Below, one piece after another: positions 24,496-33,275 of a stretch of 64,000 nucleotides of DNA. Below the pieces are notes generated by a model. That model ran no database searches. It was not told the DNA's origin and was given only the letters and a program-made list of their open reading frames with translations. The DNA is taken from positions 1 to 64,000 of the forward strand of contig CADAXR010000001.1 of NCBI GenBank assembly GCA_902791945.1. The letters are read 5' to 3'. Source of the stretch: an uncultured Bacteroidia bacterium. GTDB taxonomy: Bacteria > Bacteroidota > Bacteroidia > Bacteroidales > UBA932. Both the position numbers and the translations under genes were made by a program. The first letter of the stretch is position 1, and the number at the start of each line of letters is the position of its first letter.

Positions 24496-26565
24496 ATGAA
24501 CATGAAGAAGTCATTATTGTTATTCGGCATCGGGTTGCTTCTGGCGGGCTGCAGTGCTGATCGTACGGTGAGGAGCGGGGATGTGGAAGTGACAGTGGAC
24601 GAGGCGATGTGCCTCACCGTGACAAGCACCGTTTCGGATACTCCGGTCGTTGAGGAAGGGTCCCCATTCTTCGGCATCACGCTGGGGGAGAAGAGTCCTG
24701 CATTCCGGCTGGTCCGTTCCGAGCGGAAGTCCGTTTCGGATGCCTTCGGAAAGGGGACGGCTTATATCTTTTACGGTGAATCCGCCCTCTCCGGGGGAAA
24801 GGTGCTGGTAAAGCTGACGCTGTCTTCATATAAGAACTTCCCTTCGACCGTCATCGCCATGGCGTCATTCATCAACGCCACGGGTTCGCCGCTGCCGGTA
24901 GATGGCTGGCAGATCGGCCGTTTCGCCGTCCCCGCCGGGGAGCCGGATCCCTTCTTCTGGACCTTCCAGGGCCAGTCGACCGATGAACGTGCCGACTGGA
25001 TCCTTCCCATCCGTGATGAATTCTTCCAGAAGAATTACATGGGAATGAACGGCGACGATTATGGCGGCGGCACTCCTGTCACCTGCATCTGGCGCAGGGA
25101 CGCAGGCCTTGCCATCGGCCACCTTGAGCCTGTTCCGCAACGTGTCAGCCTGCCGGTCGGGAAGCATCCGGGCGAGGCGGCGGTCGTGTCCATATCCAAG
25201 GAATTCGACGAGCCCGTCATTCTGGAAGACGGCGCTTCGCTGGACACCTATACGACTTTCTTCCACGTGTTCAAGGGCGACTGCTTCCTGCCCCTGCGCA
25301 ATTATGCCGGCCTGCTGGAATGCGTCGGCGTAGTGATGCCGGAGAGCGAGCCGGATGCTTTTGAGCCGGCCTGGTGCGCTTGGGGTTACGAGCGCCGGTT
25401 CACCATCGACGAGATTATCGGCACGCTGCCCAAGGTGAAGGAACTGGGCTTCAAGTGGGCCACTCTGGACGACGGCTACCAGATTGCCGAGGGCGACTGG
25501 GACCTCAACACCGACCGCTTCCCCCGCGGAGACGCCGACATGAAATTTATGGTGGATGAAATCCACAAATACGGACTCAAGGCCGATCTCTGGTGGGCTC
25601 CGTTCGCCGCCGATCCCGGCACGAAGTTCCTCCGGGAACACCCCGACGCTCTCATACTCGATAAGGACGGGAAACCCCGCGACATCTCCTGGTGGGACAG
25701 CTGGTACCTCTCGCCGGTGGATTCCGCCGTGCGTGCGGAGACTGAGCGTCTCGTGCGAAAATTCATGGGAGAATACGGCTACGAGGGCCTCAAGCTGGAC
25801 GGCCAGTACATGAACGCCGTGCCGCCGGACTACAATCCGGCCCACCATCCCGACGACCCGGAGAAAGATGTCCATGAGCTGCCGACCATCTTTAAATTGA
25901 TATATGACACGGCCCGGAGCATCCATCCGCACGCCGTGCTGCAGTACTGCCCCTGCGGCGACTGCGTCTCCGTCTACAATCTGCCCTATACCAACAAGAC
26001 GGTCTCTTCGGATCCCCTGACCAGCTGGCAGATCCGCCTCAAGGGCTATGTCCTCCGCGCCCTTGCGCCCGGGACGGCTTATTATGGCGACCACATCGAA
26101 CTCTCCGACGGCGGCAACGACTATCCGACCCAGCTGGGCATCGGCGCCGTCCTTGGGACCAAATTCACCTGGCCGAAGGAGAATCCCCGTCTTGAAGCGG
26201 GCAGCCCCGGCTATCTGCTGACCCCGGAACGCGAGGCGCTCCTCAGAAATGCCCTGGCGATCTTCTACGAGAAGGACCTCGCCCACGGGGAATATGTCCC
26301 CGGCCTGTACGACATCGGATTCGATTATCCGGAGACGCACGTTATCCGTCGTGGCGATGCGCTTTATTATGCGTTCTACACGCACCCGGAGCGCTCCTCA
26401 TCCGTCTCCGAAGTGGAGCTGAGAGGGCTTGAGCCCGGCCGGCAGTATCAATTGACAGATTATTATAACCATATCGACCTGGGAGTCGTCACGGCGGCAG
26501 AGAAGACGGTCCTGCCCGTAGCCGTGGACGGCGCACTCCTTGTCGAAGCTTTAGAAGTCCAATGA
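24496..26565 (+). CDS. GH36-type alpha-galactosidase lipoprotein
   Basis: A 689-residue lipoprotein (MNMKKSLLLFGIGLLLAGC; ATG 24,496 is preferred because upstream starts would bury the signal). After a beta-sandwich N-terminal domain (about 20-285) comes a melibiase-type barrel. It has WCAWGYERRFTIDEI, KWATLDDGYQIAEGDWD, GLKADLWWAPFAADPG, the nucleophile region EGLKLDGQ (Asp near 433) and the acid/base region TVSSDPLTSWQ (Asp near 504). The family hydrolyses alpha-galactosides, and a few members act on alpha-GalNAc. Its stop overlaps the start of the DUF4832 gene by 4 nt. Confidence 0.87.
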   Translation: MNMKKSLLLFGIGLLLAGCSADRTVRSGDVEVTVDEAMCLTVTSTVSDTPVVEEGSPFFGITLGEKSPAFRLVRSERKSVSDAFGKGTAYIFYGESALSGGKVLVKLTLSSYKNFPSTVIAMASFINATGSPLPVDGWQIGRFAVPAGEPDPFFWTFQGQSTDERADWILPIRDEFFQKNYMGMNGDDYGGGTPVTCIWRRDAGLAIGHLEPVPQRVSLPVGKHPGEAAVVSISKEFDEPVILEDGASLDTYTTFFHVFKGDCFLPLRNYAGLLECVGVVMPESEPDAFEPAWCAWGYERRFTIDEIIGTLPKVKELGFKWATLDDGYQIAEGDWDLNTDRFPRGDADMKFMVDEIHKYGLKADLWWAPFAADPGTKFLREHPDALILDKDGKPRDISWWDSWYLSPVDSAVRAETERLVRKFMGEYGYEGLKLDGQYMNAVPPDYNPAHHPDDPEKDVHELPTIFKLIYDTARSIHPHAVLQYCPCGDCVSVYNLPYTNKTVSSDPLTSWQIRLKGYVLRALAPGTAYYGDHIELSDGGNDYPTQLGIGAVLGTKFTWPKENPRLEAGSPGYLLTPEREALLRNALAIFYEKDLAHGEYVPGLYDIGFDYPETHVIRRGDALYYAFYTHPERSSSVSEVELRGLEPGRQYQLTDYYNHIDLGVVTAAEKTVLPVAVDGALLVEALEVQ

Positions 26566-27884
26566 AACGCATCTGCCTTTTCCCCCTGATAGCGGTCTGC
26601 CTGTGCTGCTGCGATCCTTCCGATCATCCTTTCGAAGGAGCCGGAGAAATTGAGGATCCCGAAGATCCCGCCGTAGTGGATCCCGCCACCTTTGATGATT
26701 ATCAGCGTGTCGCACTGACGTCAAAGGTCACCGGCGTTCAGCCGATGACAGGAATCGTCCTGTGGAATACGAGTTCCTACAATGACACCGACAATATCCA
26801 GCTGGAGTTCTCCTACATGCTCTACAGCGACGTCTGCAAACAGAAGGGTGTCTATGACTGGACTCCTGTCGAGAATCTCCTGAAAAAAGTCTCGGAGAGG
26901 GGGCATCAGGCCGTCATCCGCTTCCGTTACGTGTATCCGGGCTATTCCGCAGCCGTGCCGGACTATATCAAGTCATTGGAGAACTACCAGGCGACTAACG
27001 GCAGGAGCGAGGGGAAGCGCACCGAGTTCCCTGACTGGACCTGCGCGGAGCTGCAGCGCTTCCACCTGGAATTCTACCAGCTCTTCGCCGAAAAGTATGA
27101 CAACGATCCCAGGCTGGCCTTCCTGGAGACCGGCTTCGGACTCTGGGCCGAATACCATATCTACGACGGGCCTTTCGTGCTCGGGAAAACCTTCCCGTCA
27201 AAGGACTTCCAGGCGTCGTTCTTCCGCAGGATGGAAGAGCTGTTCCTGGATACACCCTGGTGCATTTCCATCGATGCGGCCGACGACACCTACGGCCCCT
27301 TCCATGATGATCCCGGCCTTCTGAACGGCCGTTTCGGCAATTTCGACGATTCGTTCATGTGCGAGGATCACGACGGCTACAACTATGAGTCCTGGCGCTT
27401 TTTCGGGACGACGCGCTACAAGCGCGCTCCGCTTGGCGGCGAATTCAGCTACTATGAGGATTACGACCAGGAGCACTGCCTTGATGCCGACGGTATATAT
27501 CACCGTACCTTCGAAAGCGAGGTCAGGAAGTTCCACATGACCTTCATCATCGGCAACGACCAGCCCGGGTACCAGACTATGTCCCGGATCAGGGAGGCGT
27601 CGATGGCGATGGGCTACCATTTCGCCATTAAGGATTTCAGAATCAAGCCCGGAGAAGGTGCCGGCGTCCTCATCGAAAACATTGGCGTCGCTCCGATCTA
27701 CCGCGACGCCTATGTCGCCGTCGGGGGAGTACGCGGCGCCTACAACCTCCGTCACCTTATGCCCGGCAACGAAGCCTGGGTAGAAATCAGGAACCCCTCA
27801 GTCTCCGCCTCCTCATCCCCCACCATCGAGTGCGACCACCTCGTCTCCGGCCAGAAAATTACCTACGATGCGGATGTGAAGTAA
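26562..27884 (+). CDS. DUF4832-type lipoprotein (copy 3)
   Basis: A 440-residue lipoprotein (signal ending CLCCCDPSD) more distant from the 7,831 and 9,238 copies. The N-terminal barrel-like region has LQLEFSYM-type strands, QAVIRFRYVYPGY, and ETGFGLWAEYHIYDG, where copies 1 and 2 have WGEW. The C-terminal part, AMGYHFAIKDFRIKPGEGA to YRDAYVAVGG, is the DUF4832 sandwich. Sharing a 4-nt overlap with the GH36 gene suggests a role in the same glycan breakdown. Some relatives resemble beta-galactosidase barrels, but I do not assign an activity. Confidence 0.68.
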   Translation: MKRICLFPLIAVCLCCCDPSDHPFEGAGEIEDPEDPAVVDPATFDDYQRVALTSKVTGVQPMTGIVLWNTSSYNDTDNIQLEFSYMLYSDVCKQKGVYDWTPVENLLKKVSERGHQAVIRFRYVYPGYSAAVPDYIKSLENYQATNGRSEGKRTEFPDWTCAELQRFHLEFYQLFAEKYDNDPRLAFLETGFGLWAEYHIYDGPFVLGKTFPSKDFQASFFRRMEELFLDTPWCISIDAADDTYGPFHDDPGLLNGRFGNFDDSFMCEDHDGYNYESWRFFGTTRYKRAPLGGEFSYYEDYDQEHCLDADGIYHRTFESEVRKFHMTFIIGNDQPGYQTMSRIREASMAMGYHFAIKDFRIKPGEGAGVLIENIGVAPIYRDAYVAVGGVRGAYNLRHLMPGNEAWVEIRNPSVSASSSPTIECDHLVSGQKITYDADVK

Positions 27885-28047
27885 GCTTCCCCGGCGTCAA
27901 AAACGGCCCCCAAATAGCGAAACGAAACCGTGAGAAACACTTTTTTTGCTGCAGAAGACGAATATAAGTATAGAATGCCTAGATTTACAAATTCGGCTCT
28001 TGCTGAATACACAATAATGCGAAGCTTTGCATAATGAATGTCAAACT

Positions 28048-28179
28048 ATGATTTTTATGAAAATAACATTTTATCAAGCCCCTGTCGTTGAGGTTTTCGA
28101 CGTGATCACCGAAGGGGAAATTTTAACCAGTGTTGAGTCGATGAACATTGTTGTAGGCTCTTGGGAAGAAGATGATTAA
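28048..28179 (+). CDS. short acidic-tailed protein upstream of a fimbrillin-like lipoprotein
   Basis: A 43-codon gene (alternative ATG 28,057 gives 40 codons). There is no signal peptide or membrane segment. The start is MKITFYQAPVVEV, the middle EGEILTSVE, and the tail MNIVVGSWEEDD. It closely matches the small gene at 61,697 in the segment S-V/A-E-x-M-N-I-V-x-x-x-W-acidic. It ends 16 nt before the ATG of the fimbrillin/SusF-like lipoprotein, whose GGAGGAAC ribosome-binding site lies in the gap. Its role is unknown: a leader peptide, a small partner of the lipoprotein, or a peptide product are all possible. Confidence 0.65.
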   Translation: MIFMKITFYQAPVVEVFDVITEGEILTSVESMNIVVGSWEEDD

Positions 28180-28195
28180 TACGGAGGAACGGATT

Positions 28196-30157
28196 ATGAA
28201 AAAAATATTTTATCTCGTAGCCATTGCTACTCTTGCCTTGTTCTCCTGCCAGAAACAAGAAGTGGATTCTTCCAACGAAGTGGCGCATAAAGGATTCACC
28301 TTTAAGGCGTTTATCGAGAATCTTGCCTCAAAGGCTATCATCAATAATGACAATCAGCTCGTCTGGGCTACTGGTGACAAGATAGGTATCTATGTCAATG
28401 ATCCTTCTTGGAATGACAAAAACCAGCCTTTTACGCTTTCCAGTGGCGCAGGTACCACTCAGGGAGAGTTCTCCTGGGATTATACCGGCGAATTCAGTCA
28501 ACTTGCTGCTGCTTCGTTCTTCCCCTGGGAGGGCACCGGGAGTGACAAAAACAACGTATATGAAGGAACCATGTACTTCAAACTCCGCGATGCTTATTGG
28601 GGCTATGAGTCAGGAAAAATGCTGACTCCTCTTGTGGCTTCTCTCAGTAGCAGCAGTGATCCGATACATTTCAAGCACGCAGGCGCTGCCGTGAAGGTGC
28701 ACATCAACAACGTTCCCAGACGTGTGCATTCCATCGGTATGAGCGTAGCTGGCCAGCAGATTACAGGTGAGTTCAGTGTTAATGTTGCTAATGCCGGCAC
28801 CGATGCAATGGTCCCAGTAACTGCCGATGCTACAAAGAATACAGTTTGGCTCAATATCTGGAACGGTTCAGAGGCCGCGTGGGATTTCATCTTCCCCGTC
28901 CCCGAACTCACCAAGCCTAAGTTATCCTTCCAGATGTATGATGATAATGATATTCTTGTCTGGTCCAAGAACCTGAAGGCCCAGTCTTCCGACCTTGTTC
29001 GCGGCGATATCCTCGTTATGCCTCCTATTGACATTACTCCTTACAGCCAGTTTACTGAGAGTACAGAATGGACTTTTTGCGGAAAGATTGGCGGTATCCA
29101 CGCATGGGATGCCGATATCCCCATGTACACTGACGGTACAGTTACTATTCTCAAAGGCCTGACTTTCAAGGCAGGTGACGAATTCAAGATCCGTAAGAAT
29201 AAGGCCTGGGATGAGTCATATCCTGGAGGTAACTATGTTGTTACAGAAGACTGCACCAGGGATGTCTGGTTCAACAACAGTACCCATGAAATCACGCTCA
29301 AGGATTCTCACTGCGATTACCCTGCGGCCAAGGTTACGCTTTACTTCGGTATTAATGGCGCTATCCCTAACGGTATCGCGATCAGTTCAAGTGATTTGGC
29401 ACATGGTTATGCATGGCCTGGTTTTACTCTGACAGAAAGAGAATTCATCAATGGGAAATGGTATTATAAGCATGTTGTCGATGGTACTGCGGTTTGGGGA
29501 AAGACTCTGACAGGTGTTCATATTGTCAGTATTGATAGTTGGAACACTTCCAGTTCTACTCTTACTTTTAATACAATCAAGACAGAATACTATTTCGAAG
29601 CAACCGCCAATACTGCCATTGAACAGTTGAGCGCACGTCCGGAAGAACATTCACACACAGCAATAACAATTGATGGAGATATGGGCGAATGGGATAATGT
29701 TGAAGGCACAACTGTCGGCAACCACACGGTCAAGGTTGAATATGATGCTACAAATCTCTATTTCTATTCCTCCAGAACTAACGCATCCGGTGATTATGCC
29801 GCAATTTGGGGAGGCGGAGGTTATGTCTATGTGACATTGGATCTGGATAATGACACTACAACTGGAGATGGAGATATTTATGGTAATAAGGGAGAGTTCG
29901 TCGGTCTCCTGTATCCCTATGCGGGTTCTTCAGAAAGTCCGGCGTTTAATGAGTCGCCTACTGGCTCATGGAATGCTTCCCCGTCTCCTTATTCTGTCTC
30001 CAGTGTCGTGCTGAAGGGCGTGGAGACATCTGGCACAGCGACCATTGAATTCAGTATCCCTCGCGCCAGCTTACCAACACTTCCTTCAACGCTTTTTACA
30101 ATTAAAGTATGGGGTAATAAAGGCATGTCAACAGTATCATTACCCTATGTTCTTTAG
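28196..30157 (+). CDS. fimbrillin-like, SusE/F-like and CBM9-like multidomain lipoprotein
   Basis: A 653-residue surface lipoprotein (MKKIFYLVAIATLALFSC). ATG 28,196 is favoured by a GGAGG site 9 nt upstream. Residues 25-280 are fimbrillin-like (AWATGDKIGIY-type strand, SFFPWEG, IHFKHAGAAVKVHINN). About 283-375 resembles SusE/SusF starch-binding repeats (GGIHAWDADIPMYTDG, GDEFKIRKNKAWDESYPGG). About 378-470 is another small beta domain, and 488-653 is a CBM9-like domain (AITIDGDMGEWDNVEG, VEYDATNLYFYSS). The coding sequence looks more AT-rich than its neighbours. It is probably a glycan-binding surface protein. The next gene is a tyrosine-phosphatase-like lipoprotein. Confidence 0.77.
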   Translation: MKKIFYLVAIATLALFSCQKQEVDSSNEVAHKGFTFKAFIENLASKAIINNDNQLVWATGDKIGIYVNDPSWNDKNQPFTLSSGAGTTQGEFSWDYTGEFSQLAAASFFPWEGTGSDKNNVYEGTMYFKLRDAYWGYESGKMLTPLVASLSSSSDPIHFKHAGAAVKVHINNVPRRVHSIGMSVAGQQITGEFSVNVANAGTDAMVPVTADATKNTVWLNIWNGSEAAWDFIFPVPELTKPKLSFQMYDDNDILVWSKNLKAQSSDLVRGDILVMPPIDITPYSQFTESTEWTFCGKIGGIHAWDADIPMYTDGTVTILKGLTFKAGDEFKIRKNKAWDESYPGGNYVVTEDCTRDVWFNNSTHEITLKDSHCDYPAAKVTLYFGINGAIPNGIAISSSDLAHGYAWPGFTLTEREFINGKWYYKHVVDGTAVWGKTLTGVHIVSIDSWNTSSSTLTFNTIKTEYYFEATANTAIEQLSARPEEHSHTAITIDGDMGEWDNVEGTTVGNHTVKVEYDATNLYFYSSRTNASGDYAAIWGGGGYVYVTLDLDNDTTTGDGDIYGNKGEFVGLLYPYAGSSESPAFNESPTGSWNASPSPYSVSSVVLKGVETSGTATIEFSIPRASLPTLPSTLFTIKVWGNKGMSTVSLPYVL

Positions 30158-30196
30158 TCTGCCCATGGCGTTGAAACAATACGAATAATCACATTT

Positions 30197-31450
30197 ATGA
30201 AAACACGCTTACTGTTTCTCTCCCTTGTGCTGCCTGCAGTGGTTTTTTGCACCAATCAGAATCAGGATGATTCGCCTCAGAATCAGGATGAGCCGCAGGG
30301 CGAGCCCTGGCAGGATCAGGTCTTCGAACGCAATGTCGATGATCCGCTCGATGAGGTCCTGACCGAACTTCCTCCGGAAATCGTCCCCGGGAGTACTGTC
30401 CAGGCGACCCGTCCCTATGTTGAGGACTTCCTGACGGAGGTCCATTATCCGGACCACGACTACACCACCGCTCCTGTTACAAGAGTTCTGGAATTCGACG
30501 GCGGATTCAACGATGCAGACGCGACGGACTATCCTGTCTATAATGCCGACAAGCCCGCCATGTACACGATCCGTTGGACTGCTGATGCTTCTGCCGGAGA
30601 CCTTGTACTCACACTCAAGGACGGTAGCTGGAGCCAGCAGATCAAGGTTCCGGCCGGGAAGGACTACCAGATTGTTTCCAACCTTCGTCCCGGCGCCAAC
30701 TACACCTACGAGGTCAAGGGCGCCGGCGGTTCCACGATGACTGGCGGTACCTTCAAGACTACGGGCAGTCTGCATCAGGTTTTCTTCGACTGGAATGTCC
30801 GCAACGCTCGCGATCTGGGAGGCTGGAAGACCTACGACGGCAAGACCGTCAAGTACCGCAAGATCTATCGTGGCGGAAGGCTCGAAGGCAGCACGATGTC
30901 CCAGGAAGGAAGAGAGGCCGTCCTGGCCGAAGGCATCAAGGCCCAGCTGGAGCTTCGCTACACGGAGGATATGCTTAAATTCTGCGCCCTCGGAGAGAAT
31001 TATGCATTCTGCAATCCCGGTATCAAGAATGGCGGGACCGCCATGCTTGGCGCAAAGGCGAAGACAAAGCAGTGTTTCGAATTTATCGTCAATTGCGTCC
31101 GGGAGGACAAGCCTGTCTATTTCCACTGCTCGCTCGGCCGTGACCGCACCGGCACCATGGCGGCGCTGCTGCTTGGCGTCCTGGGCGTTGTGGAAGGCGA
31201 CATTTCCAAGGAATACGAACTTTCCTATTTCGCTCCCAGAGGCTGGAGTATCGCCTATTCCGAGTCAAGCTATGTATTCAAAAACACACGCGATAAGGAA
31301 TACGCCGGTGTGGCCAATTATCTATATAATAAAGGTAAGAAATCCGACGGCACCTTCGAGCGTTTCGACAGGTGCGTAGAGCTTTATCTCCTTGATATTG
31401 GCGTGAGCCAGCAGGACATCGACGATCTCCGTTCGCTGATGCTCGAATAG
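30197..31450 (+). CDS. tyrosine/dual-specificity phosphatase-like lipoprotein (paralog)
   Basis: A 417-residue paralog of the 3,181-4,383 protein with the same order: lipoprotein signal (ending VVFC), acidic low-complexity linker (repeats of NQD and DEPQ), a YPDHDYTT-type region, a fibronectin-like domain ending TGGTFKTTG, then the phosphatase domain with NARDLGGWKT and the P-loop HCSLGRDRTG (about residue 309). It ends in the same DIDDLRSLMLE as its paralog. The catalytic Cys and Arg are present. The coding context differs: here it follows the CBM9-containing lipoprotein instead of preceding one. Confidence 0.86.
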   Translation: MKTRLLFLSLVLPAVVFCTNQNQDDSPQNQDEPQGEPWQDQVFERNVDDPLDEVLTELPPEIVPGSTVQATRPYVEDFLTEVHYPDHDYTTAPVTRVLEFDGGFNDADATDYPVYNADKPAMYTIRWTADASAGDLVLTLKDGSWSQQIKVPAGKDYQIVSNLRPGANYTYEVKGAGGSTMTGGTFKTTGSLHQVFFDWNVRNARDLGGWKTYDGKTVKYRKIYRGGRLEGSTMSQEGREAVLAEGIKAQLELRYTEDMLKFCALGENYAFCNPGIKNGGTAMLGAKAKTKQCFEFIVNCVREDKPVYFHCSLGRDRTGTMAALLLGVLGVVEGDISKEYELSYFAPRGWSIAYSESSYVFKNTRDKEYAGVANYLYNKGKKSDGTFERFDRCVELYLLDIGVSQQDIDDLRSLMLE

Positions 31451-31482
31451 GATCGGTCTAACCGAAATATGCCTATAAATCG

Positions 31483-31515
31483 AAACCCATGGAAACCTTT
31501 ATTTCATGGGTTTTT
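31483..31515 (+). terminator. intrinsic terminator
   Basis: AAACCCATG / CATGGGTTT (31,483-31,491 and 31,505-31,513) form a 9-bp stem followed by a T-rich run. It lies 33 nt after the phosphatase stop, separating it from the next promoter. Confidence 0.7.
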
Positions 31516-31549
31516 ATTTAAAATGAAAGGAATTGCGTTTCGTTTTTCT

Positions 31550-31557
31550 TACTTTTG
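31550..31557 (+). promoter_or_regulatory. -7 promoter box upstream of the 48-codon gene
   Basis: TACTTTTG matches TAnnTTTG, 42 nt before ATG 31,600. A GCGTTTCGTTTTT element (31,536-31,548), like the half-site found near agaS, directly abuts it on the upstream side. Confidence 0.55.
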
Positions 31558-31599
31558 CAAGGATTGAGTTTTTTGAATATACAAACACTCATTATAACG

Positions 31600-31746
31600 A
31601 TGAAAAAGAATTACATCAACCCCAGGACAGGCATACGTCCGTTGTCTGTCGAGAAGCAGTTCCTGGCCTCGCAGAAATCCGGGGCGACAGGAGCGGACGT
31701 CAGTTTCGAAAACGAATCTGACTTTGACTCATACTTCAATAACTAA
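31600..31746 (+). CDS. short protein upstream of a fimbrillin-like lipoprotein
   Basis: A 48-residue product starting MKKNYINPRTGIRP, then VEKQFLASQKSG, and an acidic/aromatic tail ESDFDSYFNN. There is no signal peptide. It has its own promoter-like box and terminator-bounded start, and stops 12 nt before the next lipoprotein gene. Its layout (basic Tyr/Pro start, E-x-x-x-L-x-S middle, acidic aromatic end) resembles the other small genes at 28,048, 55,350 and 61,697, although the tail sequence itself differs. I know of no assigned function. Confidence 0.65.
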   Translation: MKKNYINPRTGIRPLSVEKQFLASQKSGATGADVSFENESDFDSYFNN

Positions 31747-31758
31747 GCGCCACCAGCC

Positions 31759-33216
31759 ATGAAACATTATTTTATCCCTATGATACTGATGGCCGTTATG
31801 GCGCTCGCATCCTGCGAAAAGAAGTCTGAACTCGTGGCTCCCGCCGGCGAGAATGAGACTTACATCGTCACTCTCCAGGCAACCGCTCCCGATATCGACA
31901 CCAGGACCGAGTATTCCGCAACCGGTGTCTTCTCCTGGTCTGCAGGCGATCAGATTTCCGTCCTCTGCAACAACGGGACAGAGAACAAGTACTTCACTCT
32001 TACCACCGCCGAAAGCGGCGCCAGCGTGACCTTCAGCGGCGCGATCGACGCCGGATATTCTCTCGGCGAGCTCACCAGCGGCACCAAGATCGCCCTCTAT
32101 CCTGCGAGCGACCACAAATATGTTGCTGCGGACTCGAAGCCCATCAAGTTCAACATCCCTTCTGTGATTGACTTCACGACCTCCCACTATTCCGCCAACA
32201 TGCCTCTTTATGCTGAGGGTGATGCCGACAACAACTTCGCATTCCAGAATCTGGCCTGCGGATTCAAGTTCAAGTTCACGGAGGTCTCCGCCTCCAAGGC
32301 AAGACTTGTCATCCAGAGCCAGAATACATATCAGCTTTCCGGAGACATTCCTATCCACTCAGGGCCGTACCTTGACCACGGCTATGCAGACATCGGTTCA
32401 CAGAAGGGTTCTCTGACCCTCATTGCCAATGTCGAAGACGAAACTGTTACCTTCTATGTGCCCTTCCGCTATTATGCACCGTTCTTCCCCATCATTACTT
32501 TGTATGATGCTGATACCGACGAAGTGCTCTACACAAATACGGCAGCGCATAGCGCCCAGATTAACTCACTGGGCAATGTCAAGCCTATTACGATCTCCGT
32601 GACCGGCTATGTATTCTCCTTCCCGTCCAAGTATGGAATCGACTGGAATGCCGAGACTGTTTCCGGCGAAGGTGATTCCTCCAGCGACAACTCGGGCATT
32701 AAGGTCATGAAGGCCAAGGCCGATGCATCGTATCTCTACCTGTATTTCGAGGTTGAGAAAGCAAAGCTGATTACTGATGCTTCGTATGACTATGCCAACT
32801 CTGCAACGCTGTACGCAGGCGACGAAAGCGATCCGAATTGCACGAAATCATCCTGGATATGGGGAAGTGCCGAGACTTACACGGCTGACGGTACTCTCGG
32901 CTGGCTGGTTCATAATGGAGTTCCTGCTTTCTATAGCTGGGAAACCTTTGTGCAGCCCGACACCGGAAATAAAGCCGGATCCGCCGTTGAGAATGGTGAC
33001 TACTTCTATTATGAGGTAAGAATCCATAGGAACAACACCAAGGCCCCTATGACCTCCACCTCTGCAAGTACCGCTCATGTCGGAATGATCATTTATTACC
33101 AGAAATACAAGGGCGGCTCTCTGGGAGGCTTCTATATGATTGCTCCCAAGACAGCCTCTCACGGCGGTGCGTTGCTGAGAGTCCCGCTCCCTGCATACGT
33201 CGCACCTACAGAGTAG
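31759..33216 (+). CDS. fimbrillin-like lipoprotein with C-terminal CBM9-like region
   Basis: A 485-residue lipoprotein (MKHYFIPMILMAVMALASC). Residues about 30-280 follow the fimbrillin plan: DTRTEYSATGVFSWSAGDQI, LYPASDHKYVA, FAFQNLACGFKFKFTEV. This 'T-R ... W-x-x-G-D' pattern is the usual Bacteroidales fimbrillin/Mfa-like start. The C-terminal 190 residues start with YGIDWNAETVSG and IKVMKAKADASYLYLYFEV, resembling the CBM9-like domain seen in three other lipoproteins here. There are no catalytic motifs. It is probably surface-exposed and binding or adhesive. Confidence 0.75.
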   Translation: MKHYFIPMILMAVMALASCEKKSELVAPAGENETYIVTLQATAPDIDTRTEYSATGVFSWSAGDQISVLCNNGTENKYFTLTTAESGASVTFSGAIDAGYSLGELTSGTKIALYPASDHKYVAADSKPIKFNIPSVIDFTTSHYSANMPLYAEGDADNNFAFQNLACGFKFKFTEVSASKARLVIQSQNTYQLSGDIPIHSGPYLDHGYADIGSQKGSLTLIANVEDETVTFYVPFRYYAPFFPIITLYDADTDEVLYTNTAAHSAQINSLGNVKPITISVTGYVFSFPSKYGIDWNAETVSGEGDSSSDNSGIKVMKAKADASYLYLYFEVEKAKLITDASYDYANSATLYAGDESDPNCTKSSWIWGSAETYTADGTLGWLVHNGVPAFYSWETFVQPDTGNKAGSAVENGDYFYYEVRIHRNNTKAPMTSTSASTAHVGMIIYYQKYKGGSLGGFYMIAPKTASHGGALLRVPLPAYVAPTE

Positions 33217-33229
33217 TTCCTGAAGATCA

Positions 33230-33258
33230 AAAGGCTTGCTGATTTGGCGGGCCTTTCT
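33230..33258 (+). terminator. intrinsic terminator
   Basis: AAAGGCTTGC / GCGGGCCTTT form an imperfect stem-loop followed by CTTTG, shortly after the fimbrillin-like gene stop. It probably ends that transcript. Confidence 0.6.
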
Positions 33259-33275
33259 TTGTATAAAGGCGTATT

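Noticed and set aside
24865..26385. Minus-strand open frame of 506 codons opposite the GH36 gene
   Set aside because: The plus strand carries the catalytic melibiase motifs in one unbroken frame; the antisense frame is low-complexity and lacks any motif.
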